Source: Oscillospiraceae bacterium (GTDB lineage Bacteria; Bacillota; Clostridia; Oscillospirales; Oscillospiraceae). Taken from it: a stretch of DNA of 25,104 nt. The stretch spans positions 1 to 25,104 of the forward strand of contig CADCLH010000016.1 in NCBI GenBank assembly GCA_902802215.1, written 5' to 3'. Numbering within the stretch: position 1 is the stretch's first letter; each line of letters opens with the position of its first letter. This document shows, piece by piece, positions 6,074 to 13,066 of this stretch. Under the pieces are notes generated by a model. That model searched no databases. It was not told the origin of the DNA and saw only the letters and a list, made by a program, of their open reading frames with translations. A program made the translations under genes and the position numbers.

Positions 6074-8445
6074 GCGAAAAATGCTGTACGGTCTACTTCG
6101 GCGGCCGCTACTACGAAAACTGGTCCGAGGACTACACCCTGTCCGTCCGCTATGAAAACCGGCGGCAGGTCCTCGCGCGCTTTTCCGGCGGACGCTGGGT
6201 CCCGGTCAGCGGCGATCTGGAGATCTGCGAGCTGCTGGTATCTCCGCTCTGCCCGCCGCTGATGCAGGACTACTTCCAGACCGCGGCGACGGTGTACACC
6301 GCGCTCCACGGCTGCATCGGCAGGGGACTGCCGCTGGCAAGGCTGTGCGAGTGCTTTCAGAGCGAGGCCGCGCCCCTGGCCGCGCCCGAGCTCATGCGCC
6401 TGCTGATGGACGACTGCGGCTTGCAGCTCGAGGAGGCCTACCGCATCACGGCCTCCTGCTGCGACGACCTTGCCTGCAAGGGCGTTCAGCCGCAGTATAT
6501 CAAGGCCTATCAGCCGCGCACGGCCCACGTCGTCAGCATCCTGCGCCGGACCTCCGAGCGCACGCCCGCCCTCATCCACGACGGCAGACGGAAGCAGTAC
6601 CGCAGCATCCCCGGCGCGGCGGACGCCGGCAGCGCGATCCGGCTCGCCTTCCGGCGGCGCGGCGGCAGCATCCGCCGCGCGGAGCTGGTGCTCTGGAGCG
6701 ACGACTTCGAGCACAGCTGGAACATGGAGTCGGACGGGGATGAATATTATGTAAACCTCATCCTGCCGGAGGAGCCGCAGGCGCTGTGGTACGCCTTCTA
6801 TGTGGAGACCGAGAGCAGCGCCCACTGGCTCTGTCCGGACGAGACGGGCTACCGCGGACGCATCCTCCCGCGGCGGGAGGAGGGCTTCCGCCTGACGGTC
6901 TGCCGGCGGGATTTCGACACGCCCGCCTGGTTTCGGCGCAGCGTGATGTACCAGATCTTTCCGGACCGCTTTGCTTTCTCTCACGACGGGACGGCCGAGC
7001 GCGGCATCGCCTACCACGAGAGCCTGGGCCAGGTCCCCGAGCTGCACGCCTCGCTCGACGAGCCGGTGCGTTCCGGGCCGCGCAGCTTCGAGTGCGATTA
7101 CAACCCCGACGATTTCTACGGCGGCACCTTCCGCGGCATCGAGCAGAAGCTGCCCTATCTCAAGGAGCTCGGGGTCTCCTGTCTCTATCTCAATCCCATC
7201 GTGGAGGCGCGCTCCAACCACCGCTACGACGCCTCCGACTACCGCAGGCCGGACCCGATCCTCGGCACGACCGCCGATTTCATCCGCCTGTGCGGAAGGG
7301 CCGGGGAGCTGGGGATACGCCTGATCCTGGACGGCGTGTTCTCCCACACCGGCAGCGACAGCGTCTATTTCGACCTCTACGGCCATTACGGCGGCCGGGG
7401 CGCGTGCAGCGGCCCGAGCTCGCCGTACTACAAATGGTACGAATTCAAACACTTCCCGGACGAATACCGCTGCTGGTGGGGCTTCCCGTCCCTGCCCGAG
7501 GTGGAGGAGCACGAGCCCTCATGGCAGCGCGAGATCGTGACCGGGAAGGACAGCGTCGTGCGGCTCTGGCTGCGGCGCGGGGCCTCCGGCTGGCGTCTGG
7601 ACGTGGCCGACGAGCTGCCCGACGACGTGCTGGCGATGATCCGCACCGCCGTCAAGGAGACGGCGCCGGACGCGCCGATCATCGGCGAGGTCTGGGAGGA
7701 CGCGGTCGTCAAGGAGAGCTACGGCCACCGGCGCCGCTACGCGCTGGGCGACGCGCTGGACAGCGTGATGAACTATCCGCTGCGCGCAGCAACGCTCGAT
7801 TTCATCCACGGCAGGTCCGACGCCTATGCGCTGCGCGATTTTCTGATCGGGCAGCAGATGAACTACCCGAAGCCGCTTTACTACGCGCTGATGAACCTGC
7901 TCGGCTCGCACGACGTGGCGCGGCTGAAAAACGTCCTGGCCACGCCGCTGGACCTGCGCGCGCTCAGCCGCGAGGAGCAGCTTGCGGTGGAGTTTAGCGA
8001 CGAGGCGATGGCGCTGGCCGAAAAGCGGGAGAGGCTGTGCGCCGCGCTGCAATTCTGCCTGCCCGGCGTGCCGAGCATCTACTACGGCGACGAGCAGGGC
8101 ATGGAGGGCGTCGGCGATCCCTTCAACCGCCTGCCCTTCCGCGAGGGGGACGCGGAGCTTCATGAGCTCTATGCCGGACTCTGCGCGCTCAGAAACGGCT
8201 CGGCCGCGCTCTCGACGGGGAACGCCGTCTTCATGGCCGACGGGACGGACGTGCTGCTGGTGCTGCGTTTTGTCACGGACGGGAAGGACGCCTTTGGGGA
8301 AAAGGCGGACAACGCCGTCTTCCTCGGCGTGTTCAACCGCAGCGGAGAGGCGCGCTCCTACAGCGCCGACTGTACCGAAGCCGGACTCGGCGTGCGGACG
8401 GGCATCGCCCCGCCGCTCGCGGGCGAGATCCTGCGTCTGGCGTAA
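6061..8445 (+). CDS. Glycoside hydrolase family 13 alpha-glucan hydrolase with an unusual N-terminal region
   Basis: The 794-residue enzyme probably hydrolyses alpha-1,4 (possibly alpha-1,6) bonds in maltodextrin or glycogen. There is no signal peptide, so it acts in the cytoplasm. GH13 conserved regions are complete: DGVFSHTG (424-431), GWRLDVADE with nucleophile Asp514 (510-518), IIGEVWED with acid/base Glu543 (540-547) and LLGSHDVARL (613-622). The SVMYQIFPDRFA start of the barrel (294-305) and the order of motifs fit the neopullulanase/cyclomaltodextrinase group. Residues about 165-285 look like an N-terminal beta-sandwich (CBM34/CBM48-like). Residues 1-165, partly helical and Cys-rich (LCECFQSE, ASCCDDLACK), are not recognised. 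The ATG lies inside the end of glgA, with GGAGGAG rather far upstream (about 17 nt), so reinitiation is likely. Exact substrate is unknown. Confidence 0.88.
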   Translation: MDSVSEKCCTVYFGGRYYENWSEDYTLSVRYENRRQVLARFSGGRWVPVSGDLEICELLVSPLCPPLMQDYFQTAATVYTALHGCIGRGLPLARLCECFQSEAAPLAAPELMRLLMDDCGLQLEEAYRITASCCDDLACKGVQPQYIKAYQPRTAHVVSILRRTSERTPALIHDGRRKQYRSIPGAADAGSAIRLAFRRRGGSIRRAELVLWSDDFEHSWNMESDGDEYYVNLILPEEPQALWYAFYVETESSAHWLCPDETGYRGRILPRREEGFRLTVCRRDFDTPAWFRRSVMYQIFPDRFAFSHDGTAERGIAYHESLGQVPELHASLDEPVRSGPRSFECDYNPDDFYGGTFRGIEQKLPYLKELGVSCLYLNPIVEARSNHRYDASDYRRPDPILGTTADFIRLCGRAGELGIRLILDGVFSHTGSDSVYFDLYGHYGGRGACSGPSSPYYKWYEFKHFPDEYRCWWGFPSLPEVEEHEPSWQREIVTGKDSVVRLWLRRGASGWRLDVADELPDDVLAMIRTAVKETAPDAPIIGEVWEDAVVKESYGHRRRYALGDALDSVMNYPLRAATLDFIHGRSDAYALRDFLIGQQMNYPKPLYYALMNLLGSHDVARLKNVLATPLDLRALSREEQLAVEFSDEAMALAEKRERLCAALQFCLPGVPSIYYGDEQGMEGVGDPFNRLPFREGDAELHELYAGLCALRNGSAALSTGNAVFMADGTDVLLVLRFVTDGKDAFGEKADNAVFLGVFNRSGEARSYSADCTEAGLGVRTGIAPPLAGEILRLA

Positions 8446-8451
8446 AAAACG

Positions 8452-8480
8452 GAAAAGAGAGAGCGTGACTCTCTCTTTTC
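8452..8480 (+). terminator. Rho-independent terminator after the glgA-GH13 operon
   Basis: A perfect 12-bp stem pairs GAAAAGAGAGAG (8452-8463) with CTCTCTCTTTTC (8469-8480), loop CGTGA. The TTTT lies in the right arm. Confidence 0.8.
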
Positions 8481-8538
8481 GCTGTTTAAAATGCGCGGAC
8501 GGGCTCGTGATTTTTTTCACCAAACGGCACAGAGAATC

Positions 8539-8567
8539 TTGAAATATCGCCACAGCTTGTATATAAT
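8539..8567 (+). promoter_or_regulatory. Sigma-A promoter of nrdR
   Basis: TTGAAA (8539-8544) and a perfect TATAAT (8562-8567) are separated by 17 nt. The ATG at 8613 is preceded by GAGGGAGAG (8596-8604). Confidence 0.85.
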
Positions 8568-8612
8568 GTCCCGAGGAACCACGAGATATATGATTGAGGG
8601 AGAGTTTCCGAC

Positions 8613-9068
8613 ATGAAATGCCCGTTCTGCGGTTACACCGAAAGCAGGGTCATCGACTCCCGCCCGGCCGAGGAGAGCACCACCATCCGCCGCCGCCGCG
8701 AGTGTCTGGCCTGCCAGAAGCGCTTCACCACCTACGAGATCATCGAGCGCCTGCCGCTGGTCGTCGTCAAGCGCGACGGCAGCCGCCAGTCCTTCGACAA
8801 GGTCAAGCTCATCAACGGCATGGTGCGCGCCTGTGAGAAGCGGCCCGTCCCCCTCGGTACGCTCGAGGAGATCGCCGACGACATCGAGCAGGAGCTGCAA
8901 AGCAACCTCGAGCGCGAGATCAGCACCGTCGAGATCGGCGAGATGGTCATGGCGCGCCTGAAGAATGTGGACGAGGTCGCCTACGTGCGCTTTGCGTCGG
9001 TGTACCGCAGCTTCAAGGACATCAACACCTTCATGGAGGAGCTGACCAAGCTCCTGACCGAGAAGTAG
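8613..9068 (+). CDS. nrdR: Transcriptional repressor NrdR
   Basis: The 151-residue protein is the ATP/dATP-sensing repressor of ribonucleotide reductase genes. It has a zinc ribbon with Cys3/Cys6 (MKCPFCG) and Cys31/Cys34 (CLACQ), the arginine-rich RRRRECLAC DNA-binding stretch and the RFTTYE motif. An ATP-cone domain covers about residues 49-139 (VVKRDGSRQSFDKVKLINGM and VAYVRFASVYRSF). The length is exactly typical. It is transcribed alone from its own promoter and ends convergently with the DUF4363 gene, with 10 nt between stop codons. No ribonucleotide reductase gene is in the window, so its targets are elsewhere. Confidence 0.97.
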   Translation: MKCPFCGYTESRVIDSRPAEESTTIRRRRECLACQKRFTTYEIIERLPLVVVKRDGSRQSFDKVKLINGMVRACEKRPVPLGTLEEIADDIEQELQSNLEREISTVEIGEMVMARLKNVDEVAYVRFASVYRSFKDINTFMEELTKLLTEK

Positions 9069-9078
9069 GAGGAAAGCG

Positions 9079-9459
9079 CTAAAACACGCTGCCGGGGCTG
9101 ATGTGCTCCATGGAGTCGACGCACTCCAGATGGTAGCGCAGCAGGTCGTAGGCCGCGCCGAGCTCCGCGCCGTCCCCGCCGCGCAGCCCCTGTTGCAGGG
9201 CGAAGAAGGCGTCGCTGATGCTGTCGATCTCCGCGTGGCGCAAAAAGACGTGCGCGTAGCGCTTGTCCGCCTGCCAGACGCGCAGGGCGGCCTCCAGCTC
9301 CGCTTCGGCCGTCTCCCGGTCGTCCGCGCGCAGGGCCTTTTCCGACAGCTCCAGATGCGTCTCCACCTCGTCCGTCAGGCGGTCGGTGCGGCGTATGCTC
9401 CAGAGCGAGACGCCGAACAGCGCCGCAAGCAGCAGCAGGGCTCCGAGCTCACGCTTCAT
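9079..9459 (-). CDS. DUF4363 family membrane-anchored protein
   Basis: The 126-residue protein has one N-terminal membrane helix (about residues 5-20, LGALLLLAALFGVSLW) followed by a soluble helical part rich in Glu and Ala (DRETAEAELEAALRVW...YAHVFLRHAEID). This is the layout of DUF4363, a small clostridial family of unknown function. The ATG at 9459 has a perfect AAGGAGG seven bases upstream; an earlier in-frame ATG at 9483 lacks one. It overlaps the end of the DUF421 gene by 11 nt, so both are one transcript. In Clostridia these two families commonly sit together, which suggests a physical or functional partnership in the membrane. Function is unknown. Confidence 0.75.
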   Translation of the reverse strand: MKRELGALLLLAALFGVSLWSIRRTDRLTDEVETHLELSEKALRADDRETAEAELEAALRVWQADKRYAHVFLRHAEIDSISDAFFALQQGLRGGDGAELGAAYDLLRYHLECVDSMEHISPGSVF

Positions 9460-10135
9460 GGGCGGCCTCCTTCGCGGCAACATAGGTCTGGCCGCTGCGG
9501 TTGACGGTCATCAGGTAGACGCCCTCCGGCCCCGCGCAGCCGCTCTGCTTCAGCTGCGCGTCGAGCCAGGCGCGGTCCAGACCCAGACGCTTGAGCCGCG
9601 CGTCCAGCACCCTCCCGTCGTTGACGACGATCGCGGGATAGCCGCCGTCCGGCACCGACACCCCGAGCTGCGACGCCGTGGGCGGCAGCTCCGAGGGGTA
9701 GGGGATGACGTTGAGCTTCCCGTCCGTTTCGAGGATCGCGTACTCCACCTGCGCCAGATCGAAGATCCCCTGATTGCGCAGCTCCTGCATCAGCTCGTCC
9801 GGCGAAAAGCGGTTGAGGCGCATCTGCCGCTGGCAGATCTGCCCGCGGACCACGAGCATCGAGGGCTTGCCGAACAGCAGCATGCGCAGACGCACGCTTT
9901 TGAGCGTCAGCCCCGCGATCAGCAGCTCGCAGCAGAAGAGCGTGACGATCGGCACGAGGCCGTTGATCATCGGGATCCCCACGTCTTGCAGGGGATGGGA
10001 GGCCATGTCCGCGATCAGCGAGGCCACCACGAATTCCGAAAGCTCCATCTCCCCGAGCTGACGCTTGCCCATCAGCCGCATCGTGACGAGCAGGGCAAGA
10101 TAGATGATGACGGTGCGTAGAATCAAAATAGCCAT
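9449..10135 (-). CDS. DUF421 family membrane protein (YetF-like)
   Basis: The 228-residue protein has three predicted N-terminal membrane helices (about 2-20, 33-50 and 57-78). The family signature MGKRQLGEMELSEFVV is at residues 22-37 and the cytoplasmic DUF421 domain follows (about 85-205). That domain includes the RFSPDELMQELRNQGIFDL and VEYAILETDGKLNVI segments, close to the usual YetF/YdfR pattern. In Bacillus these proteins are spore- or stress-associated in some cases, but the molecular role is unknown. The start has GGTGGAG upstream. It is the first gene of a two-gene minus-strand unit with the DUF4363 gene, and divergent from the NagB-like gene, with only 56 nt between the starts. 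Confidence 0.85.
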   Translation of the reverse strand: MAILILRTVIIYLALLVTMRLMGKRQLGEMELSEFVVASLIADMASHPLQDVGIPMINGLVPIVTLFCCELLIAGLTLKSVRLRMLLFGKPSMLVVRGQICQRQMRLNRFSPDELMQELRNQGIFDLAQVEYAILETDGKLNVIPYPSELPPTASQLGVSVPDGGYPAIVVNDGRVLDARLKRLGLDRAWLDAQLKQSGCAGPEGVYLMTVNRSGQTYVAAKEAAHEA

Positions 10136-10191
10136 GTCTCCACCTCGGCAAAGTAATCTTTGCGTTAGTTTGTCCGAAACCGGAGGATGAA

Positions 10192-10890
10192 ATGAAAACC
10201 ATTATCTGTGAAAAAAACGAGGCCGTGCGACAGGCTGCGGACCTGGTCTGCGGCCTTTTGCAGGAGAAGCCGGACGCCGTGCTGGCGCTCGCCTGCGGCG
10301 AGACGATGGCGCCGCTCTGGGCGGAGCTGTCCCGCGCCTGCCGCGAGGGCGCGTGCAGCCTGAAGGACGCCCGCATCCTCTGCGCCGCCGAGCTCTGCGG
10401 CGTTTCCGAAGAAAAGAGCTGCCGCCATGCCCTGACCAGGGGCCTGATCGAAACGACCGACGCGCGAAAGGAAAACTGCTTCTTCCCCGACCCCGACGCC
10501 CCGGAAATGACCGACGCGCGCATCGAAGAGCTCGGCGGACTCGATCTCGCGGTGCTGGGCATCGGCGAGGACTGCCACATCGGCTACAACGAGCCGGGCA
10601 CGCTGTTCGATACCCGCACCCACGTCCAGAAGCTGACCGACCGCACAAAAAAACAGCTGCTCTCCCGCGGCTTTCCGGAAGGGGAGCTCCCCGAGCGGGC
10701 CGTGACCATGGGCGTCAGGACCCTGACCGACGCAAGGAAGATCCTGCTGCTGGCCTTCGGCGAGGCGAAGGCGGCCGCAGTTTTTCAAATGCTCTATGCA
10801 AAGACCACAAGCTACATCCCCGCGGCATATCTGCAAATCCCGCCGGAGGTGACGGTGATCCTCGACGTCGCCGCCGCCGCAAGGCTCTGA
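10192..10890 (+). CDS. Degenerate NagB-like (glucosamine-6-phosphate isomerase/6-phosphogluconolactonase fold) protein
   Basis: The 232-residue protein clearly belongs to the NagB/SgcQ-like sugar-phosphate isomerase family. The GIGEDCHIGYNEPG segment (123-136) matches the NagB active-site loop, keeping Asp127, His129 and Glu134 with the spacing of Asp141, His143 and Glu148 of E. coli NagB. RTHVQKLTDRTK and the AFGEAKAAA segment with Lys193 also match. It is shorter than NagB (about 240-266 aa). The MDEY motif, whose Asp72 is the proton-transfer base in E. coli NagB, reads CAAEL here (Ala66 at the Asp position). The phosphate loop TGGTP/TGSTP reads CGETM. It may be a non-catalytic or repurposed paralogue. 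It lies 17 nt before glmM, with AGGAGGT between, so an amino-sugar role is likely. The start has CGGAGG upstream. Confidence 0.75.
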   Translation: MKTIICEKNEAVRQAADLVCGLLQEKPDAVLALACGETMAPLWAELSRACREGACSLKDARILCAAELCGVSEEKSCRHALTRGLIETTDARKENCFFPDPDAPEMTDARIEELGGLDLAVLGIGEDCHIGYNEPGTLFDTRTHVQKLTDRTKKQLLSRGFPEGELPERAVTMGVRTLTDARKILLLAFGEAKAAAVFQMLYAKTTSYIPAAYLQIPPEVTVILDVAAAARL

Positions 10891-10907
10891 CACAGGAGGT
10901 AAAAAAC

Positions 10908-12257
10908 ATGGGTAAATACTTTGGGACGGACGGCTTCCGCGGCGAGGCCAACGTCGGCCTGACCGTCGACCACGCCTTCCGCATCGGCCGCTACATCGGC
11001 TGGTACTACGGGAAGGACCACAAGGCCAAGGTCGTCATCGGCAAGGACACCCGCCGCTCGAGCTACATGTTCGAGGACGCGCTGTGCGCCGGGCTCACCG
11101 CCTCGGGCGCCGACGCCTATCTGCTGCACGTCACCTCGACCCCGAGCGTGTCGTTCATCGCGCGCGCCGACGACTTCGACTGCGGCATCATGATCTCCGC
11201 CAGCCACAACCCGTTCTACGACAACGGCATCAAGCTCATCAACGGCAACGGCGAGAAGATGGAGGAGTCCGTCCTCGACGGGATCGAGGCCTATCTCGAC
11301 TCCAACGAGCAGCTCCCCTACGCCAAGCGCGACGCCATCGGCTGCACGGTCGACTACGCCGCCGGACGCAACCGCTACATCGGCTATCTGATCTCCCTCG
11401 CCACGCGCTCGTACAAGGGCTTCCGCATCGGCCTCGACTGCGCCAACGGCAGCACCTGGCAGATGGCCAAGAGCGTCTTTGACGCCCTCGGCGCCGACAC
11501 CTACGTCATCGGCTGCCGTCCCGACGGCCTGAACATCAACGTCGACTGCGGCTCGACCCACCTCGGCACGCTGAGACAGTACGTCATGGAGAACCATCTC
11601 GACGTGGGCTTCGCCTTCGACGGCGACGCCGACCGCTGCCTCGCCGTGGACGAGAAGGGCAACGAGGTCAACGGCGACCACATCATGTATCTCTGCGCCC
11701 GCTACATGAAGGAGAGGGACACCCTCGGCGACTCGAAGGTCGTCACCACCGTCATGAGCAACATGGGCCTGTACAAGGCGCTCGACGAGCTCGGCATCGG
11801 CTACGAGAAGACCAAGGTGGGCGACAAGTACGTCGCGGAGAACATGCGCCAGAACGGCCACCTGATCGGCGGCGAGCAGTCCGGCCACATCATCTTCGGC
11901 CGCTATGCCAACACCGGCGACGGCCTGCTGACCGCCATCAAGGTCATGGAGGTCATCACCGAGACCAAGCAGCCCCTGTCCGTGCTGGCTTCACCCATGA
12001 CCATGTATCCCCAGGTGCTCAAAAACGTCGTCGTCACCGACAAGGACGAGACCCTCGCCTGCCCGGAGGTTCAGGAAGCGGTGAAGAAGGCCGAGCGGGA
12101 GCTCGGCAGCGACGGGCGCGTCCTGCTGCGCAAGAGCGGCACCGAGCCCCTGCTGCGCGTCATGAGCGAGGCCACGACCTACGAGCTCTGCGAGGAGAAG
12201 GTGGACGCCATCATCGCCGCCATGGACCGGGCCGGAAAACTCATCCGTATCAAATAA
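10908..12257 (+). CDS. glmM: Phosphoglucosamine mutase-type phosphohexomutase
   Basis: The 449-residue protein interconverts glucosamine-6-phosphate and glucosamine-1-phosphate on the way to UDP-GlcNAc for peptidoglycan. All four alpha-phosphohexomutase loops are present: the phosphoserine loop SASHNPFYDNGIK with Ser99, the metal loop DGDADRC (238-244), the sugar loop GGEQSGH (about 322-328) and the phosphate loop KSGTEPLLRVM (409-419). The start KYFGTDGFRGEAN and GEQSGH are typical of GlmM rather than of PGM/PMM enzymes. Length is normal (about 448 aa). The ATG at 10908 has AGGAGGT seven bases upstream. It sits between a NagB-like and a GlmU-C-like gene, which supports an amino-sugar substrate. 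Confidence 0.93.
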   Translation: MGKYFGTDGFRGEANVGLTVDHAFRIGRYIGWYYGKDHKAKVVIGKDTRRSSYMFEDALCAGLTASGADAYLLHVTSTPSVSFIARADDFDCGIMISASHNPFYDNGIKLINGNGEKMEESVLDGIEAYLDSNEQLPYAKRDAIGCTVDYAAGRNRYIGYLISLATRSYKGFRIGLDCANGSTWQMAKSVFDALGADTYVIGCRPDGLNINVDCGSTHLGTLRQYVMENHLDVGFAFDGDADRCLAVDEKGNEVNGDHIMYLCARYMKERDTLGDSKVVTTVMSNMGLYKALDELGIGYEKTKVGDKYVAENMRQNGHLIGGEQSGHIIFGRYANTGDGLLTAIKVMEVITETKQPLSVLASPMTMYPQVLKNVVVTDKDETLACPEVQEAVKKAERELGSDGRVLLRKSGTEPLLRVMSEATTYELCEEKVDAIIAAMDRAGKLIRIK

Positions 12258-12270
12258 GGGGGAGCGCATC

Positions 12271-12930
12271 ATGGTAGAAATCAAGGACCTGTTCGATCTG
12301 GACAAGACGATCGCAAAGGAGCTCTTTGCGGGCAAGACCTACCCCTGGGAGGTGCTCGACGAGATCAAGAGCTTCATCCTCACGCTCGGCCCCACGCTCG
12401 ACCCGGAGGAGTTCGACCACCCCGCCGAGGGCGTATGGGTCGCCAAGGACGCCAAGGTCTTCCCCTCGGCTTACCTCGGCGCGCCCTGCATCATCGACCA
12501 CGGCGCGGAGATCCGCCACTGCGCCTTCATCCGCGGCAGCGCCATCGTCGGCAAGAACGCCGTCGTCGGCAACAGCGTGGAGCTGAAGAACGTGGTGCTC
12601 TTCGACAACGTGCAGACCCCGCACTACAACTACGTCGGCGACAGCGTGCTCGGCTTTAAGGCGCACATGGGCGCGGGCTCCATCACCTCCAACGTCAAGA
12701 GCGACAAGACCCTCGTCGTCGTCAAGGACCCCGAGGGCTACATCGAGACCGGACGCAAGAAGTTCGGCGCGATGCTCGGCGACTTCGTCGAGGTCGGCTG
12801 CAACAGCGTCTTAAACCCCGGCACGGTCATCGGACGGCACACCAACGTCTATCCCACCTCCTGCGTGCGCGGCGTCATCCCCGCCGACTCCATCTACAAG
12901 GACAAGGTCGACATCGTGCTCAAGAGTTGA
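12271..12930 (+). CDS. Left-handed beta-helix acyltransferase like the GlmU C-terminal domain
   Basis: The 219-residue protein has about 55 N-terminal helical residues and then hexapeptide repeats (about 56-205). It resembles the acetyltransferase half of GlmU, which acetylates glucosamine-1-phosphate. VELKN (103-107) matches the GlmU lysine site. TPHYNYVGD (116-124) has His118 and Tyr121 at the positions of the catalytic His363 and Tyr366 of E. coli GlmU, and HMGAGSITSN (132-141) matches NIGAGTITCN. There is no nucleotidyltransferase (Rossmann) domain, so it cannot make UDP-GlcNAc alone. Similar clostridial proteins are often labelled UDP-GlcNAc pyrophosphorylase, which the sequence does not support. 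It follows glmM by 13 nt with GGGGGAG as ribosome binding site; its substrate is most likely the GlmM product, by inference. Confidence 0.8.
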   Translation: MVEIKDLFDLDKTIAKELFAGKTYPWEVLDEIKSFILTLGPTLDPEEFDHPAEGVWVAKDAKVFPSAYLGAPCIIDHGAEIRHCAFIRGSAIVGKNAVVGNSVELKNVVLFDNVQTPHYNYVGDSVLGFKAHMGAGSITSNVKSDKTLVVVKDPEGYIETGRKKFGAMLGDFVEVGCNSVLNPGTVIGRHTNVYPTSCVRGVIPADSIYKDKVDIVLKS

Positions 12931-12947
12931 CGTAATATTGTTAACAT

Positions 12948-12982
12948 AACAACAGCTGCCCGTATGGGCGGCTGTTGTTTTT
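12948..12982 (+). terminator. Rho-independent terminator of the amino-sugar operon
   Basis: A 14-bp stem (one G-T pair) joins AACAACAGCTGCCC (12948-12961) to GGGCGGCTGTTGTT (12966-12979), loop GTAT, followed by T's to 12982. It is nearly a copy of the terminator at 13041-13064. Confidence 0.88.
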
Positions 12983-13040
12983 GAGCCGCATGATGAGCGT
13001 CAGCCCCTACAGGAAAATGCTGTCATATAGTTTACATAAC

Positions 13041-13064
13041 AAAGCCGCCCGTATGGGCGGCTTT
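13041..13064 (-). terminator. Rho-independent terminator of the Cys-rich hypothetical gene
   Basis: A perfect 10-bp stem pairs AAAGCCGCCC (13041-13050) with GGGCGGCTTT (13055-13064), loop GTAT. On the minus strand it starts three bases after the TAG stop and runs into TTTGTTATGT. Confidence 0.8.
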
Positions 13065-13066
13065 CA

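Larger units (their letters stand above)
12935..13064. repeat. Two diverged copies of a motif-plus-hairpin unit, 90 nt apart
   Basis: Copy 1 (12935-12976) and copy 2 (13025-13064) both read ATAT, then G-TT-(A/T)-ACATAACAA, then AGC(T/C)GCCCGTATGGGCGGCT. The shared GCCCGTATGGGCGGCT loop-and-stem and the ACATAACAA upstream motif suggest duplication of a terminator. Each copy serves one of two convergent genes. Confidence 0.6.

Noticed and set aside
8507..8516. NrdR box upstream of nrdR
   Set aside because: The GTGA...TCAC dyad with a T-run does not match the known NrdR box pattern (ACACWATATMTWGTGT type).
10192..10890. Calling this gene a bona fide glucosamine-6-phosphate deaminase (nagB)
   Set aside because: The MDEY motif and the phosphate-binding loop are changed, so the standard activity cannot be assumed.
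12271..12930. Calling this gene UDP-GlcNAc pyrophosphorylase
   Set aside because: No nucleotidyltransferase domain or its GxGTRM-type motif is present; only the beta-helix part is seen.
12935..13064. A CRISPR-like or tandem repeat array
   Set aside because: Only two diverged copies exist, and each contains a terminator hairpin directly after a gene.
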